Positions 44,692-53,362 of a stretch of DNA of 64,000 nt are shown here, in pieces. The stretch comes from Nitrincola salilacus (GTDB lineage: Bacteria > Pseudomonadota > Gammaproteobacteria > Pseudomonadales > Balneatricaceae): positions 3,100,001-3,164,000 of the forward strand of contig NZ_CP176580.1 of assembly GCF_046271865.1 (NCBI RefSeq). Reading direction: 5' to 3'. Under the pieces are notes generated by a model. The model was not told where the DNA came from. It ran no database searches and was given only the letters and a program-made list of their open reading frames with translations. Within the stretch, counting starts at the first letter, position 1; each line of letters opens with the position of its first letter. Position numbers and translations under genes: made by a program.

Positions 44692-45373
44692 GATGCTCCA
44701 TTACCGCATATTCCTGCGTCAGCAAGGACAGCAGGACCAGTGAATTAACAAACGCACAGGGGGTATGGATCTGGTTCGGGGCGATCTCTCCCGGCTCACA
44801 GCACTCAGGCGTTTCGACGATCACTTGATCAGCCGCCATCGCCATCAGTGGGCTGAAGTTCATCGCACTGCCTTCATACACCAGATTACCCAGTCGATCG
44901 GACCGCGCCGCATGGATCAGCGCAAAATCCGCTTTCAGCGCCATCTCCACCTTGTAGCGCTCCCCCTCCCAATCAAGTAACTGATCCTCACGGGTGATTT
45001 CGCACCCCAGCCCGATATCGGTCAGGAAGCCAAAACTGCCGGCACCGGCGGTGCGGATCTTCTCTGCCAGCATTCCCTGTGGATGAAACTCCACCTCCAG
45101 CCGCTGCGTGTTCATCCACTCAATCGCTGTCTTGTTCAGGCCGATATGGGTGGTGATCAGACGATCCACTCGCCCGGCCTCTATCAGCTTGCTGATACCG
45201 ATGCCCGCTTCGTTGGCATCGTTCTTGATCAGCGTCAGATGCTTCTGCCCCTGGCGCAATAACTCATTGATCAGGCTGAAGGGAGTTCCGGGGCTGCCGA
45301 ACCCACCCACCATCACCACGGCACCGGAAGGTATCGTGGCGATAGCCTCTTCTATGTGTGTTACTTTGTTCAT
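44678..45373 (-). CDS. 3-oxoacid CoA-transferase subunit A
   Basis: The 231-residue subunit shows the family's GGFGSPGTPFSLINELLRQG at the N-terminus and TAGAGSFGFLTDIGLG, followed by the DFALIHAARSDRLGNLVYEG region. It pairs with subunit B. The start overlaps the aminotransferase stop by four bases. Confidence 0.92.
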   Translation of the reverse strand: MNKVTHIEEAIATIPSGAVVMVGGFGSPGTPFSLINELLRQGQKHLTLIKNDANEAGIGISKLIEAGRVDRLITTHIGLNKTAIEWMNTQRLEVEFHPQGMLAEKIRTAGAGSFGFLTDIGLGCEITREDQLLDWEGERYKVEMALKADFALIHAARSDRLGNLVYEGSAMNFSPLMAMAADQVIVETPECCEPGEIAPNQIHTPCAFVNSLVLLSLLTQEYAVMEHHVRH

Positions 45374-46704
45374 ATCGCTTTATCCGGTAGTGTCTGTGCA
45401 AACTCTGTCAACGACTGATCCAGCAACGCGATGATCTCGTCAATCTGCTGATGGGTCGTATTCAGCGGTGGTGTCACCAGAAAATGATCGCCCAACACCC
45501 CATTCAGGCAGCGGCGGGGGTAGATCAGCAGTCCGTTATCCTTGGCGATCTGCGTGATCTTGTTGAAGGCGTTGAACTCAGCCGGAAACGGCTCTTTACT
45601 GCTTTGCGACTGCACCAACTCCACACCCTGTAAAAACCCGATACCTCGCACATCGCCGATGCACGCATGTCTGGATTTGAGCCAGTCCAGTTGCTCACGC
45701 AAGTACACACCCTCTTTACGTACATTCTCCAGCACCGCCTCATCCTTCATCGCACGGATCACCGCCAGGCCAGTGGCACAGGCAAGTGGATTACCGGCAT
45801 AGGTATGCCCATGCATGAAGCCACTCTTGCTCTGGATGGTATCCACCAGCTCATCCCGTGCCATGATGGCAGCGATGGGGTAATAACCCGCCCCCATCCC
45901 CTTGGCCAGCGCCAGAATGTCCGGGCGGATATCCCAGTGCTGCCAGGCAAACCACTCGCCGGTACGCCCCATACCACTGAGCACCTCATCCATGATCAGT
46001 AGGCAGCCGAAACGATGACACAGGCGCTGCACCCCTTCCAGATACTGCTGATTGAGCATCCGCCCACCCGTACTGGCCCCGCCAACCGGCTCCAGTACGA
46101 AGGCGATGATGCTGTCAGCCGGTTCTGCCGCCATCGCCGCTTCGGTCTGTTCCAGCACTGCCGCGATATGTGACTCGACATCACCCTCTCGGTAGCGATA
46201 GAAATCAGGCGATGGCACCTTGATCGATGGCATCACCAGATCCTTGAACGGTTTTTCCAGCGGCTCATAACCGGTCAGGCCCAGCGCACCCAGTGTGCTG
46301 CCATGATAGGAGGGGCTCAGTGACACGAAGCGTTTGCGCTGTGGCTCACCCCGCTCAAAAAAATACTGCCTTGCCAGCTTCATTGCGCTTTCGACCGCTT
46401 CGGAGCCACCACCGACAAAGAATACCTTCTGCAGATGGCCACAACTCAGTGCCACCAACTCATCCCCAAGATCTACCGCCACCTGACTCTCAAACTGCGT
46501 CCGGTAACTGAACGCCACCTGATCCAGCTGTGCCTTCATCGCAGCCGTGATGGCCGGGTGCTGGTGCCCCATATTGCAGGTGATAGCCCCCGAACAAGCA
46601 TCGATATAGCGCTTGCCCTCGGTATCCCAGAGATAGATCCCTTCACCATGACTGACCAGCGGCAGATCCACACCGGATTGATAAAACAGTGCACTCTTGG
46701 ACAT
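45370..46704 (-). CDS. Class III aminotransferase of the catabolic operon
   Basis: The 444-residue PLP enzyme resembles omega/beta-amino acid aminotransferases. Visible sites are the phosphate-binding GGGSEAVESAMKLAR, the aromatic YHGSTLGALGLTG, MDEVLSGMGRTG (Asp to pyridine N) and LAKGMGAGYYPIAA with the PLP lysine. It ends in an ATGA-type overlap with the CoA transferase. Given the CoA transferase and thiolase downstream, its product should be a 3-oxo acid, so the amine donor would be a beta-amino acid. That last point is inference. Confidence 0.88.
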   Translation of the reverse strand: MSKSALFYQSGVDLPLVSHGEGIYLWDTEGKRYIDACSGAITCNMGHQHPAITAAMKAQLDQVAFSYRTQFESQVAVDLGDELVALSCGHLQKVFFVGGGSEAVESAMKLARQYFFERGEPQRKRFVSLSPSYHGSTLGALGLTGYEPLEKPFKDLVMPSIKVPSPDFYRYREGDVESHIAAVLEQTEAAMAAEPADSIIAFVLEPVGGASTGGRMLNQQYLEGVQRLCHRFGCLLIMDEVLSGMGRTGEWFAWQHWDIRPDILALAKGMGAGYYPIAAIMARDELVDTIQSKSGFMHGHTYAGNPLACATGLAVIRAMKDEAVLENVRKEGVYLREQLDWLKSRHACIGDVRGIGFLQGVELVQSQSSKEPFPAEFNAFNKITQIAKDNGLLIYPRRCLNGVLGDHFLVTPPLNTTHQQIDEIIALLDQSLTEFAQTLPDKAI

Positions 46705-46723
46705 ACAACCTACTTGAATTCAT

Positions 46724-46737
46724 GTCTCACATGAGAC
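46724..46737. promoter_or_regulatory. Palindrome between importer and enzyme genes
   Basis: GTCTCACATGAGAC forms a 6-bp hairpin in the 122-base gap between the ATPase gene and the aminotransferase gene. Two copies of CTCGAATAACCA follow nearby. It may be a processing or attenuation site between the importer and enzyme halves of the operon. Confidence 0.3.
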
Positions 46738-46826
46738 GTAGTGAAAGACGACCCCGAAGAGCTTCAGGGCACCTCGAATAACCACTCGAATAACCACTGC
46801 ACGACTTGCAGACTTTGTTGCGACCT

Positions 46827-47612
46827 TTAATGATTCGAGTCCAGATGCTTTTTAAGAAAACTGCGTGTCCGCTCATGGTCCGGGTTGGTAAAGAATTTAT
46901 CCGGTGGTCCCTCCTCCACCACAACACCACCATCCATAAACATCGCCCAGTCGGACACATCACGCGCAAATGCCATCTCATGGGTCACGATCAGCATGGT
47001 CATATGCTCCTGGGCAAGACTTCGCATTACCAGGTTCACCTCCTCAACCAACTCCGGGTCGAGCGCTGAGGTCGCCTCATCAAACAGCATCACCTTGGGC
47101 TGCATCGCCAGGGCCCTGGCAATCGCTACCCGCTGCTTCTGACCACCCGACAGATGTGATGGAAAGACTTCCGCTTTAGCAGCCAGCCCCACACGCTCCA
47201 GGTACTCCATGCCCAGCTCACGGGCGGTTTTCTTGTCCATTCCCTTGAGTTTGCGAGGAGCGAGGGTCACGTTGTCGAGGGTCGACAGATGCGGAAACAG
47301 ATTAAAGTGCTGAAACACCATCCCCATGTTCTGGCGGATATGATTGATATGGCGCTCGAACGCCAACCCCTTCATATCCGGGCGATTGACCTGCACACCA
47401 TCCAGCAGAATCGTGCCCTCATCGATCACTTCCAGATGATTGACCGAGCGCAGCAGCGTGCTTTTGCCTGACCCGGACGACCCGATAATGGACACTATTT
47501 TGCCTCTATCAACCGTCAGGTCTATACCCTTGAGCACCTTGAGTTCGCCAAAGCTCTTATGGACATTTTTTATCTCTACCATCGGTGTTTCAGTCGTATT
47601 CTGAGTACTCAT
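46827..47612 (-). CDS. Amino-acid ABC importer ATPase
   Basis: The 261-residue ATPase is of the GlnQ/HisP type, with Walker A GSSGSGKST, the Q-loop, signature LSGGQKQR, Walker B VMLFDEATSALDPE and the switch His in VTHEM. It powers the polar amino acid importer encoded by the next three genes. Located at the cytosolic face of the inner membrane. Confidence 0.92.
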   Translation of the reverse strand: MSTQNTTETPMVEIKNVHKSFGELKVLKGIDLTVDRGKIVSIIGSSGSGKSTLLRSVNHLEVIDEGTILLDGVQVNRPDMKGLAFERHINHIRQNMGMVFQHFNLFPHLSTLDNVTLAPRKLKGMDKKTARELGMEYLERVGLAAKAEVFPSHLSGGQKQRVAIARALAMQPKVMLFDEATSALDPELVEEVNLVMRSLAQEHMTMLIVTHEMAFARDVSDWAMFMDGGVVVEEGPPDKFFTNPDHERTRSFLKKHLDSNH

Positions 47613-47676
47613 GGTTGCTCCATGTGATTTTTTCCGAACGCTGTATTGAGATCGATTGCTGTCATTACGACACTCC

Positions 47677-48330
47677 TTATCGACGATAGGCCGTCAGACG
47701 CTCAAGGCGCGACTGGCCAAACTCCATGAAGATATTGATGATGTAGTAGATGATCGCTATCACGATGAAGAACTCAAACGGCCTGAAGGTGACACTGATC
47801 GCATATTGCGAGGCATACACCAGCTCCGCCACACCGATCGCCGACAACACCGAGGTATCCTTGACCATCAGAATCAGATTATTACCAATCTGAGGCACCG
47901 AGCGAATAAACGCCTGAGGTACGATGATGTAGTAGAGCGTTCTCAGATGACCAAAGCCCAGCGAGCGTGACGCCTCATACTGCCCATTGGTGACTGACTT
48001 GATCGTGGCAATGAAGATATCCGCGTTGTAGGCCATATAGTGAAACCCGAGCCCGAGCACACCAACCACCAATGCAGGGATCAATATCCACTCCCCCAAC
48101 CCGAAGTAGAGGAAGTACAACTGCAACAGCAAGGGGGTTGTCATGAACAGCCAGATGAAAAAACGCAGGGGCCAACTGATCACCTTATTGGTGTAGATGG
48201 AGATAACTGCAACCAGCAAACCACCGACCACCGAAAAAAGCCCGACCACCACCGCAATCGCTAGCGTGACACCAATACCCGATATAAGAGTCGGCAGGTA
48301 GGTCAAAACCGGTGTGAAATCCAATTCCAT
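47677..48330 (-). CDS. Amino-acid ABC importer permease (HisM type)
   Basis: The 217-residue inner-membrane protein has five to six hydrophobic segments and the ATPase-coupling EAA loop YEASRSLGFGHLRTLYYIIV. It pairs with the neighbouring permease 12 bases away as a heterodimer. An opine/polar amino acid importer is likely. Confidence 0.9.
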   Translation of the reverse strand: MELDFTPVLTYLPTLISGIGVTLAIAVVVGLFSVVGGLLVAVISIYTNKVISWPLRFFIWLFMTTPLLLQLYFLYFGLGEWILIPALVVGVLGLGFHYMAYNADIFIATIKSVTNGQYEASRSLGFGHLRTLYYIIVPQAFIRSVPQIGNNLILMVKDTSVLSAIGVAELVYASQYAISVTFRPFEFFIVIAIIYYIINIFMEFGQSRLERLTAYRR

Positions 48331-48342
48331 CTCTGCATTCTC

Positions 48343-48999
48343 CTATTGGGTCGTATAACGGGTAGCCCGTCGGTAAGCCAGCTCGACAATCCCCATCACC
48401 GCATAAACAATGACGATGTACATCAATGCACTGAGTGTGAAGATCTCCAGAGGTTTGTAGGTGGAACCGATCAAACGCTGCGCTTGATAGGTCAGCTCAA
48501 CAACGGAGATGATGGATACGAGCGATGAGTTCTTGACCAGTACTATCGCCAGCACACCGACGGATCGAATCATCAACCCAGCCGCCTGCGGCAGTTCGAT
48601 ACTGATCAGGGTCTGCAAGCGACCGAAACCGAGTGAGCGTGACGCTTCGTTCTGGCCGGAATCGACCGATTCCAGTGCGCCACGGATCGCTTCGCTCATA
48701 TAGGCCCCGATATTGAACGCCCCGACCACAACACCACAGGTGAGTGGGTCCATTTTCAGACCGATCGTGGGGCCGCCATAAAATACCAGCAGTAACTGCA
48801 CAAAATATGGTGTGCCGCGCACAAGACTGACATAGGCGCGAACAAACCATTGCAGGGGTTTGAATTTGAGGGAGCGGAGAAAAACAAGTGTACTGGCAAC
48901 CATAAAGCCGATGACGATGGCGCGCGCCGAAATATCGATCGTCACCCAGGCCGCTTTTATCAATAATGGCGTCACATCTGCCATTAAATTAAAATCCAT
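48343..48999 (-). CDS. Amino-acid ABC importer permease (HisQ type)
   Basis: The 218-residue inner-membrane protein has the EAA loop NEASRSLGFGRLQTLISIEL and about five hydrophobic helices. It is the first permease after the binding protein in the operon and partners with 47677-48330. Confidence 0.9.
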   Translation of the reverse strand: MDFNLMADVTPLLIKAAWVTIDISARAIVIGFMVASTLVFLRSLKFKPLQWFVRAYVSLVRGTPYFVQLLLVFYGGPTIGLKMDPLTCGVVVGAFNIGAYMSEAIRGALESVDSGQNEASRSLGFGRLQTLISIELPQAAGLMIRSVGVLAIVLVKNSSLVSIISVVELTYQAQRLIGSTYKPLEIFTLSALMYIVIVYAVMGIVELAYRRATRYTTQ

Positions 49000-49129
49000 G
49001 AGCTAACCCTTTTCTGTTTTTATAGATATTTCAAGGGGCAGTGCATTGGTGATATGAGTAAGCCCAGATAAAGCCAAACCTACTCATAGCACCTGCTTAT
49101 CAATTATTATCTTCCATGAAAATGACTCT

Positions 49130-49936
49130 TTACTCGATATTAGCGCCTTCACCAATCCACTTATCAACGATCTGCTGATAGGTACCGTCGTCCTTGATCT
49201 CCTGCAATGCAATATTCAGAGCCGCCAGAAGTTCAGGTTTGTTTTTCTGAATCGAAATCGCCGCAGGCCACCTTGGCAGCTCACCAACATCGACGATTTT
49301 GATATCCGGATTGTTTTCTCTCAGCGCCACATACACCGGCACATCATCCGCGATCATCGCATCGACTCGTCCTGTTGTCAGACCCGACAGCATATCCGGC
49401 AAGCCCTGGAAGGTCTGGTTGCGCCATTTGCCTTCACCATTTTCAACGGCCCACTGGTTACCGGTTTCGCCCAGTGTTGAGCCGACACGTTTACCGGCCA
49501 GATCATCCAGGCTACTGATATCGTCAGTACTACCCTGTACCCAGACAGACAAACCTGCGCTGTAGTAAGAATCAGTAAAATCCACCGCCTTCTGGCGCTC
49601 TTCCGTCACACTCATGCTGCAGATACAGGCATCAAAACGACCACCGGCCAATGCAGCGATAATTCCGTTCCAGGGAGAGGTCTGAATATTGACCTCAACA
49701 CCCATTTTTTCTGCTACGGCTTCTGCAATATCGACATCAAAGCCAACCAGATTACCGCTGGTATCAACAAAACTGAAAGGAGGATAAGCACCCGAGTTGG
49801 CGACTTGGAAAACATCATTTTTGATTTCAGACAGGTCACGGGAATATGCGGGTGTAGATACCATGGATGCTGCACCCAGAACAAAGGCAGCTGCGGTCAA
49901 AGATTTAGCCAACTGCTGTTTTATTTTATTCATCAT
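49130..49936 (-). CDS. Periplasmic amino-acid-binding protein
   Basis: The 268-residue precursor has a signal peptide (LAKSLTAAAFVLGAASMVST, cleavage near residue 31) and the type 2 periplasmic binding fold. It has SGAYPPFSFVDTSGNLVGFD, SPWNGIIAALAGGRFDACIC and SMSVTEERQKAVDFTDSYY. The Arg/Asp pattern in the TEERQKAVDFTDSYY loop is that of cationic or polar amino acid binders. As the first gene of the operon, it should define the substrate. Two tandem ATGs mark the start. The gap to the regulator holds LysR-type sites. Confidence 0.92.
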   Translation of the reverse strand: MMNKIKQQLAKSLTAAAFVLGAASMVSTPAYSRDLSEIKNDVFQVANSGAYPPFSFVDTSGNLVGFDVDIAEAVAEKMGVEVNIQTSPWNGIIAALAGGRFDACICSMSVTEERQKAVDFTDSYYSAGLSVWVQGSTDDISSLDDLAGKRVGSTLGETGNQWAVENGEGKWRNQTFQGLPDMLSGLTTGRVDAMIADDVPVYVALRENNPDIKIVDVGELPRWPAAISIQKNKPELLAALNIALQEIKDDGTYQQIVDKWIGEGANIE

Positions 49937-50137
49937 TTTATCCTATGTTGTAATTATCCACCCAGGCAGAACGGATGACTGCCAAAGTATTCAGACCCCC
50001 TTGATCAGATCAATATAACCTGATGAAAGGTTTAATCTGCATTCTTATAAGCCCATGACTCTTAAACAGAGTCTCTTAATATCCGACTTCTATTGAGTGT
50101 ATGAGAAAATCACATAATATCAATGCATAATGTTTTT

Positions 50138-50169
50138 TCATGATACTATGATTTTTAGTCATGATATGA
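50138..50169. promoter_or_regulatory. Probable LysR-type operator between the divergent genes
   Basis: TCATGATACTATGA (50138-50151), an inverted repeat of TCAT around a six-base centre, is followed by a second TCATGATATGA (50159-50169). The TCATGATA word recurs after 21 bases, about two helical turns. The position between the binding-protein gene and the lysR gene is typical for LysR control. Confidence 0.5.
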
Positions 50170-50223
50170 GTCGAAAACCAACACCCTGTTGACCCTGAAC
50201 ATCTTTTGAAGTGGATAATTTGT

Positions 50224-51129
50224 ATGAGTGAATTACACCTCAACTCACTGAAATCACTGATAGTTTTTAAGACACTTTTCGAATCAGGCACTGCGACAAG
50301 GGCTGCCAGAGAGCTTGGCATAACCCAGTCGGGTGTCAGTCGCTCGCTGGCTCAGCTGGAGGAAAATATCGGCATGGCGCTGTTTATGCGTCATAAGAAT
50401 CGACTGATTGCGCTACCGGAGGCAGAAGAGCTCTATCAGGAGATCATGGAACTGATGGGCAATCTGGATGAGATGAAGCACACCATCGTGGCATTGCGCG
50501 AATTCGGAGCCTCCAGAATGAGACTGGTTTCCGCCCCTGCGCTGGGCTTTGCCTATATCCCCCAGGTGATCGCTTCAATCCTGAGGATCAACCCCAAATA
50601 CAGCATCTACTTTGACATCATGCCCAGCCCGGATGTGGTGCGTGCCGTTGAATCAGGGCATTTCGATGCCGGGTTTGTCACGCTCCCGGTTACCAGCGAA
50701 AGGCTGATTGTTGAAGAGCTGTTTACGGTAGAAGCCGTTTGCATGATTCCAGTCAACCATCCGCTGGCGGCAGCCGATCATATCGAGATTTCTGACCTGA
50801 AGAATCAACATCTGGTCATTCCCAACCAGCCCAACCTGGCCGCCGATCAGGTACTGAAACTGATCTCACAGAATAAGATCCGCATCTCCGGCAAAACTGA
50901 AGCGAATATCGCAGCGATCTGCAGTCTTGTTGCCAATGGGGTTGGCATCAGCCTGATCAACCCGATCACTGCCTACGATACGGTCGCAGTGCAGCGCGGC
51001 ATTGTCATCAAGCCCTTTCGACCCGCCTTTCATTACAGCTTCGGTTTGATCTATAAGCGTAGCTGGTCTGATACTCAACTGATCAAGCTGTTGAAAGAAA
51101 ATCTGCCGAAAACGCCAGACTGTCTGTAA
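50224..51129 (+). CDS. LysR-family regulator of the divergent catabolic operon
   Basis: The 301-residue protein has a helix-turn-helix (SGTATRAARELGITQSGVSR, then SLAQLEENIGMALFMR) and an effector domain, similar to OccR/NocR-type regulators of opine and amino acid uptake genes. The ATG at 50224 is preferred over a TTG upstream because it begins at the conserved LNSLKSLIVFKTLFESG. It is divergent from the importer/aminotransferase operon, which it probably controls. Confidence 0.85.
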   Translation: MSELHLNSLKSLIVFKTLFESGTATRAARELGITQSGVSRSLAQLEENIGMALFMRHKNRLIALPEAEELYQEIMELMGNLDEMKHTIVALREFGASRMRLVSAPALGFAYIPQVIASILRINPKYSIYFDIMPSPDVVRAVESGHFDAGFVTLPVTSERLIVEELFTVEAVCMIPVNHPLAAADHIEISDLKNQHLVIPNQPNLAADQVLKLISQNKIRISGKTEANIAAICSLVANGVGISLINPITAYDTVAVQRGIVIKPFRPAFHYSFGLIYKRSWSDTQLIKLLKENLPKTPDCL

Positions 51130-51145
51130 ACGCGCACCAACAATG

Positions 51146-52264
51146 CTAAATAATCGACAGGTGGTTATCCCAGTTGATGGGCTGCTCAAATTCATACGGA
51201 ATCTGCTGGCGCACCAGCTCATCGCTATTGATACGATACAGGCCACCATTACCACTGCTGACCAGGAATTCTCCTGCTGATTCAGTGGGTGCCAAGCCAC
51301 AACCATCGTTGATGTTGACCACCCCCTGTAACCGATCCAACGACAGATCCCACAACATGACCAATCCACCACGCGGGGCAGAAACAGCCGCATAGCGCCC
51401 CGAAATATCAAAGCAGGCGCTGCCGCAATACTGTTTCAGCTGACCATAGATCTCCAGCGGTATGGCAAGGCTGTTAATAGCTTCTCCCATACGATGTGTC
51501 GCGACCAGGGGCACGATATCCACCGCTTCCCCTTCATACTGCATCGCCATGATCACCCGTCCATCTGCAGCGACATCCAGGTGCCGAATGCCGGATTGAT
51601 GGTATGCATGCCCCAACTCGACCTTATCCAGAAGCTGACCGTTGATCATATCCAGATAGGCCAGAGAGGGCGACATACTATCGAGATTCAGTTTTTCCCG
51701 CCCTTCCGTGAGAATACCGCCGTTGGCCACGGCGAGAAAGCGCTGATCCGGACTCAGGCGCAATTCATGAGGCCCGATACCACCTGTCGGCCATTGCTGT
51801 TCCACCTTGAAGCCATTATGGATATCACGCACAACCACAAGCCCTTCGTCAGCATTTGTTGCCTGCTCGGTGCTCAGGAGCCAACGTCCATTCTGCGTGA
51901 TCTGCGCATGGCCACACATCTGATGATCAGCATCACAACGAATTTGAGTAATCGACTTTCCAGTGTGAGTATCAATCACCTCAATCCACTGCTGCGGACG
52001 TCTGGCAACAACAAACAGCCAAGGCTTGTCAGGATGTGCTACAACATGGTGCGCACGCCCGGGCAACGGATAGCTGCTCAACTGTTTATCCACCATGTTG
52101 ATCCAGGAAAGATAAAAGCGCCCATCTGCTCCTCTGGCCGCAGACGCATACCGGCTCAGACCCATGACCTGTTGCTCGGCGTGCAGATGAACGCTCATAC
52201 CAGACGCTAACCATGGCCCTGCAGCCAACCAGGTTAAAAAGCGGCGGCGACTAGTCCCCATCAC
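51146..52264 (-). CDS. DUF1513 periplasmic protein
   Basis: The 372-residue protein starts with a twin-arginine-like leader (TSRRRFLTWLAAGPWLASGM) and continues as a beta-propeller-like domain (for example HHVVAHPDKPWLFVVARRPQ, HAQITQNGRWLLSTEQAT, GPHELRLSPDQRFLAVANGG). It matches the DUF1513 proteins found with imelysin and di-heme genes in iron-regulated clusters. Function unknown. A GTG (52264) and an ATG (52261) begin it. Its start overlaps the end of the imelysin gene by about a dozen bases. Confidence 0.85.
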   Translation of the reverse strand: MMGTSRRRFLTWLAAGPWLASGMSVHLHAEQQVMGLSRYASAARGADGRFYLSWINMVDKQLSSYPLPGRAHHVVAHPDKPWLFVVARRPQQWIEVIDTHTGKSITQIRCDADHQMCGHAQITQNGRWLLSTEQATNADEGLVVVRDIHNGFKVEQQWPTGGIGPHELRLSPDQRFLAVANGGILTEGREKLNLDSMSPSLAYLDMINGQLLDKVELGHAYHQSGIRHLDVAADGRVIMAMQYEGEAVDIVPLVATHRMGEAINSLAIPLEIYGQLKQYCGSACFDISGRYAAVSAPRGGLVMLWDLSLDRLQGVVNINDGCGLAPTESAGEFLVSSGNGGLYRINSDELVRQQIPYEFEQPINWDNHLSII

Positions 52265-53339
52265 GGCTGTTGAACCCCAGATGAATATTCATGGCCATCA
52301 TTCCCTTGCTCAGAACATCATGCAATGCGTGCAACTCAACTGCCACTTGAGTGAGCTGTTGGAATTGCTGTTCGCTTATCTGCGTGCCCTGCACCTCTGG
52401 AAGATCATCCAACTGTTGCTGCAGGGTAGTGAACAGCTGCTCAGCCTTCTCAGCCAGACCTTCCTCTCCAGACTTCACCAACAGATCTCGGACATTGAGC
52501 GGATGAGTACCACTGAACAGATAATGCAGTGCCTGAATATTGGTGCGTATATTCTGGATGGACTGCTCGCTTCGCCAGGATTCACTGCGCTGCCATCTCG
52601 CTTTGTCATAAACGTCGCCCAGTGGCGAGATGATTTTATTTTCTCTCACTACTGCCAGGGGTTCGACAAGCGACTTCATGAACAGGGTGGCTACTTCTGC
52701 AGACGAACCGTAGCCATCTTCGCTGGAGCTAATATCCGTTGCCGTATCATCCCATTCATTTTGAATCGCTACCGCATTGTCTCTGATACGACCGGCTATG
52801 GCCGCAGCAAGGCGACACTGAGCACTCATATTTTCATAAAGTGATACGCTTTTCTCATGAAACAGTAGCCGCTCGAGTGCCGGGAATCCCTTGACGCTGA
52901 CACCTACACTGTTAAAAAAGTCGGTATCGTACACAACACCAGTTTCTGACAGGGCAGCCCTGAGATGCGATGAGGTTGTATTGCGCCTGTCCGGCCAGTA
53001 TTGAATTTCAAAACTGCGCATCAGCGTATTGGCTGGTCCAAAACCGATATGCTGCACCCCCTGCCATTGGTTCATCGCCTCACGGTAAGCAGAATGAGCA
53101 GCAGACAGGTGAGCCTCATCTGGCTGTTCGCACAGCTGAGATGTCGTAACAGCCAACAGCTCTGATGCTTCGGTAAACGCCTGATAGCGCGGTTTTACAT
53201 GCTGCTCCACGATCAAGGTGTTCAGCGCCTGCCAGTCGGATTCAGCAGGCGCGGCCACGACTTGCAGTGATGGCAAAAGCAGCAACACCCCACAAGTGGT
53301 CATTCTGGCTGTTACGTGTAAAAAAAGATTGCTGGTCAT
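52251..53339 (-). CDS. Imelysin-family periplasmic protein
   Basis: The 362-residue precursor has a signal peptide (ARMTTCGVLLLLPSLQVVAA) and an all-helical imelysin (peptidase M75/IrpA) domain. Typical segments are SAHSAYREAMNQWQGVQHI and FPALERLLFHEK. It lacks the clear GxHxxE metal motif of the other imelysin in this cluster. Such proteins take part in iron uptake, but their biochemical role is unsettled. It follows the di-heme gene in the same operon. Confidence 0.85.
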   Translation of the reverse strand: MTSNLFLHVTARMTTCGVLLLLPSLQVVAAPAESDWQALNTLIVEQHVKPRYQAFTEASELLAVTTSQLCEQPDEAHLSAAHSAYREAMNQWQGVQHIGFGPANTLMRSFEIQYWPDRRNTTSSHLRAALSETGVVYDTDFFNSVGVSVKGFPALERLLFHEKSVSLYENMSAQCRLAAAIAGRIRDNAVAIQNEWDDTATDISSSEDGYGSSAEVATLFMKSLVEPLAVVRENKIISPLGDVYDKARWQRSESWRSEQSIQNIRTNIQALHYLFSGTHPLNVRDLLVKSGEEGLAEKAEQLFTTLQQQLDDLPEVQGTQISEQQFQQLTQVAVELHALHDVLSKGMMAMNIHLGFNSRDGD

Positions 53340-53362
53340 AAATATCCCAAAAGCTCAGGCTC

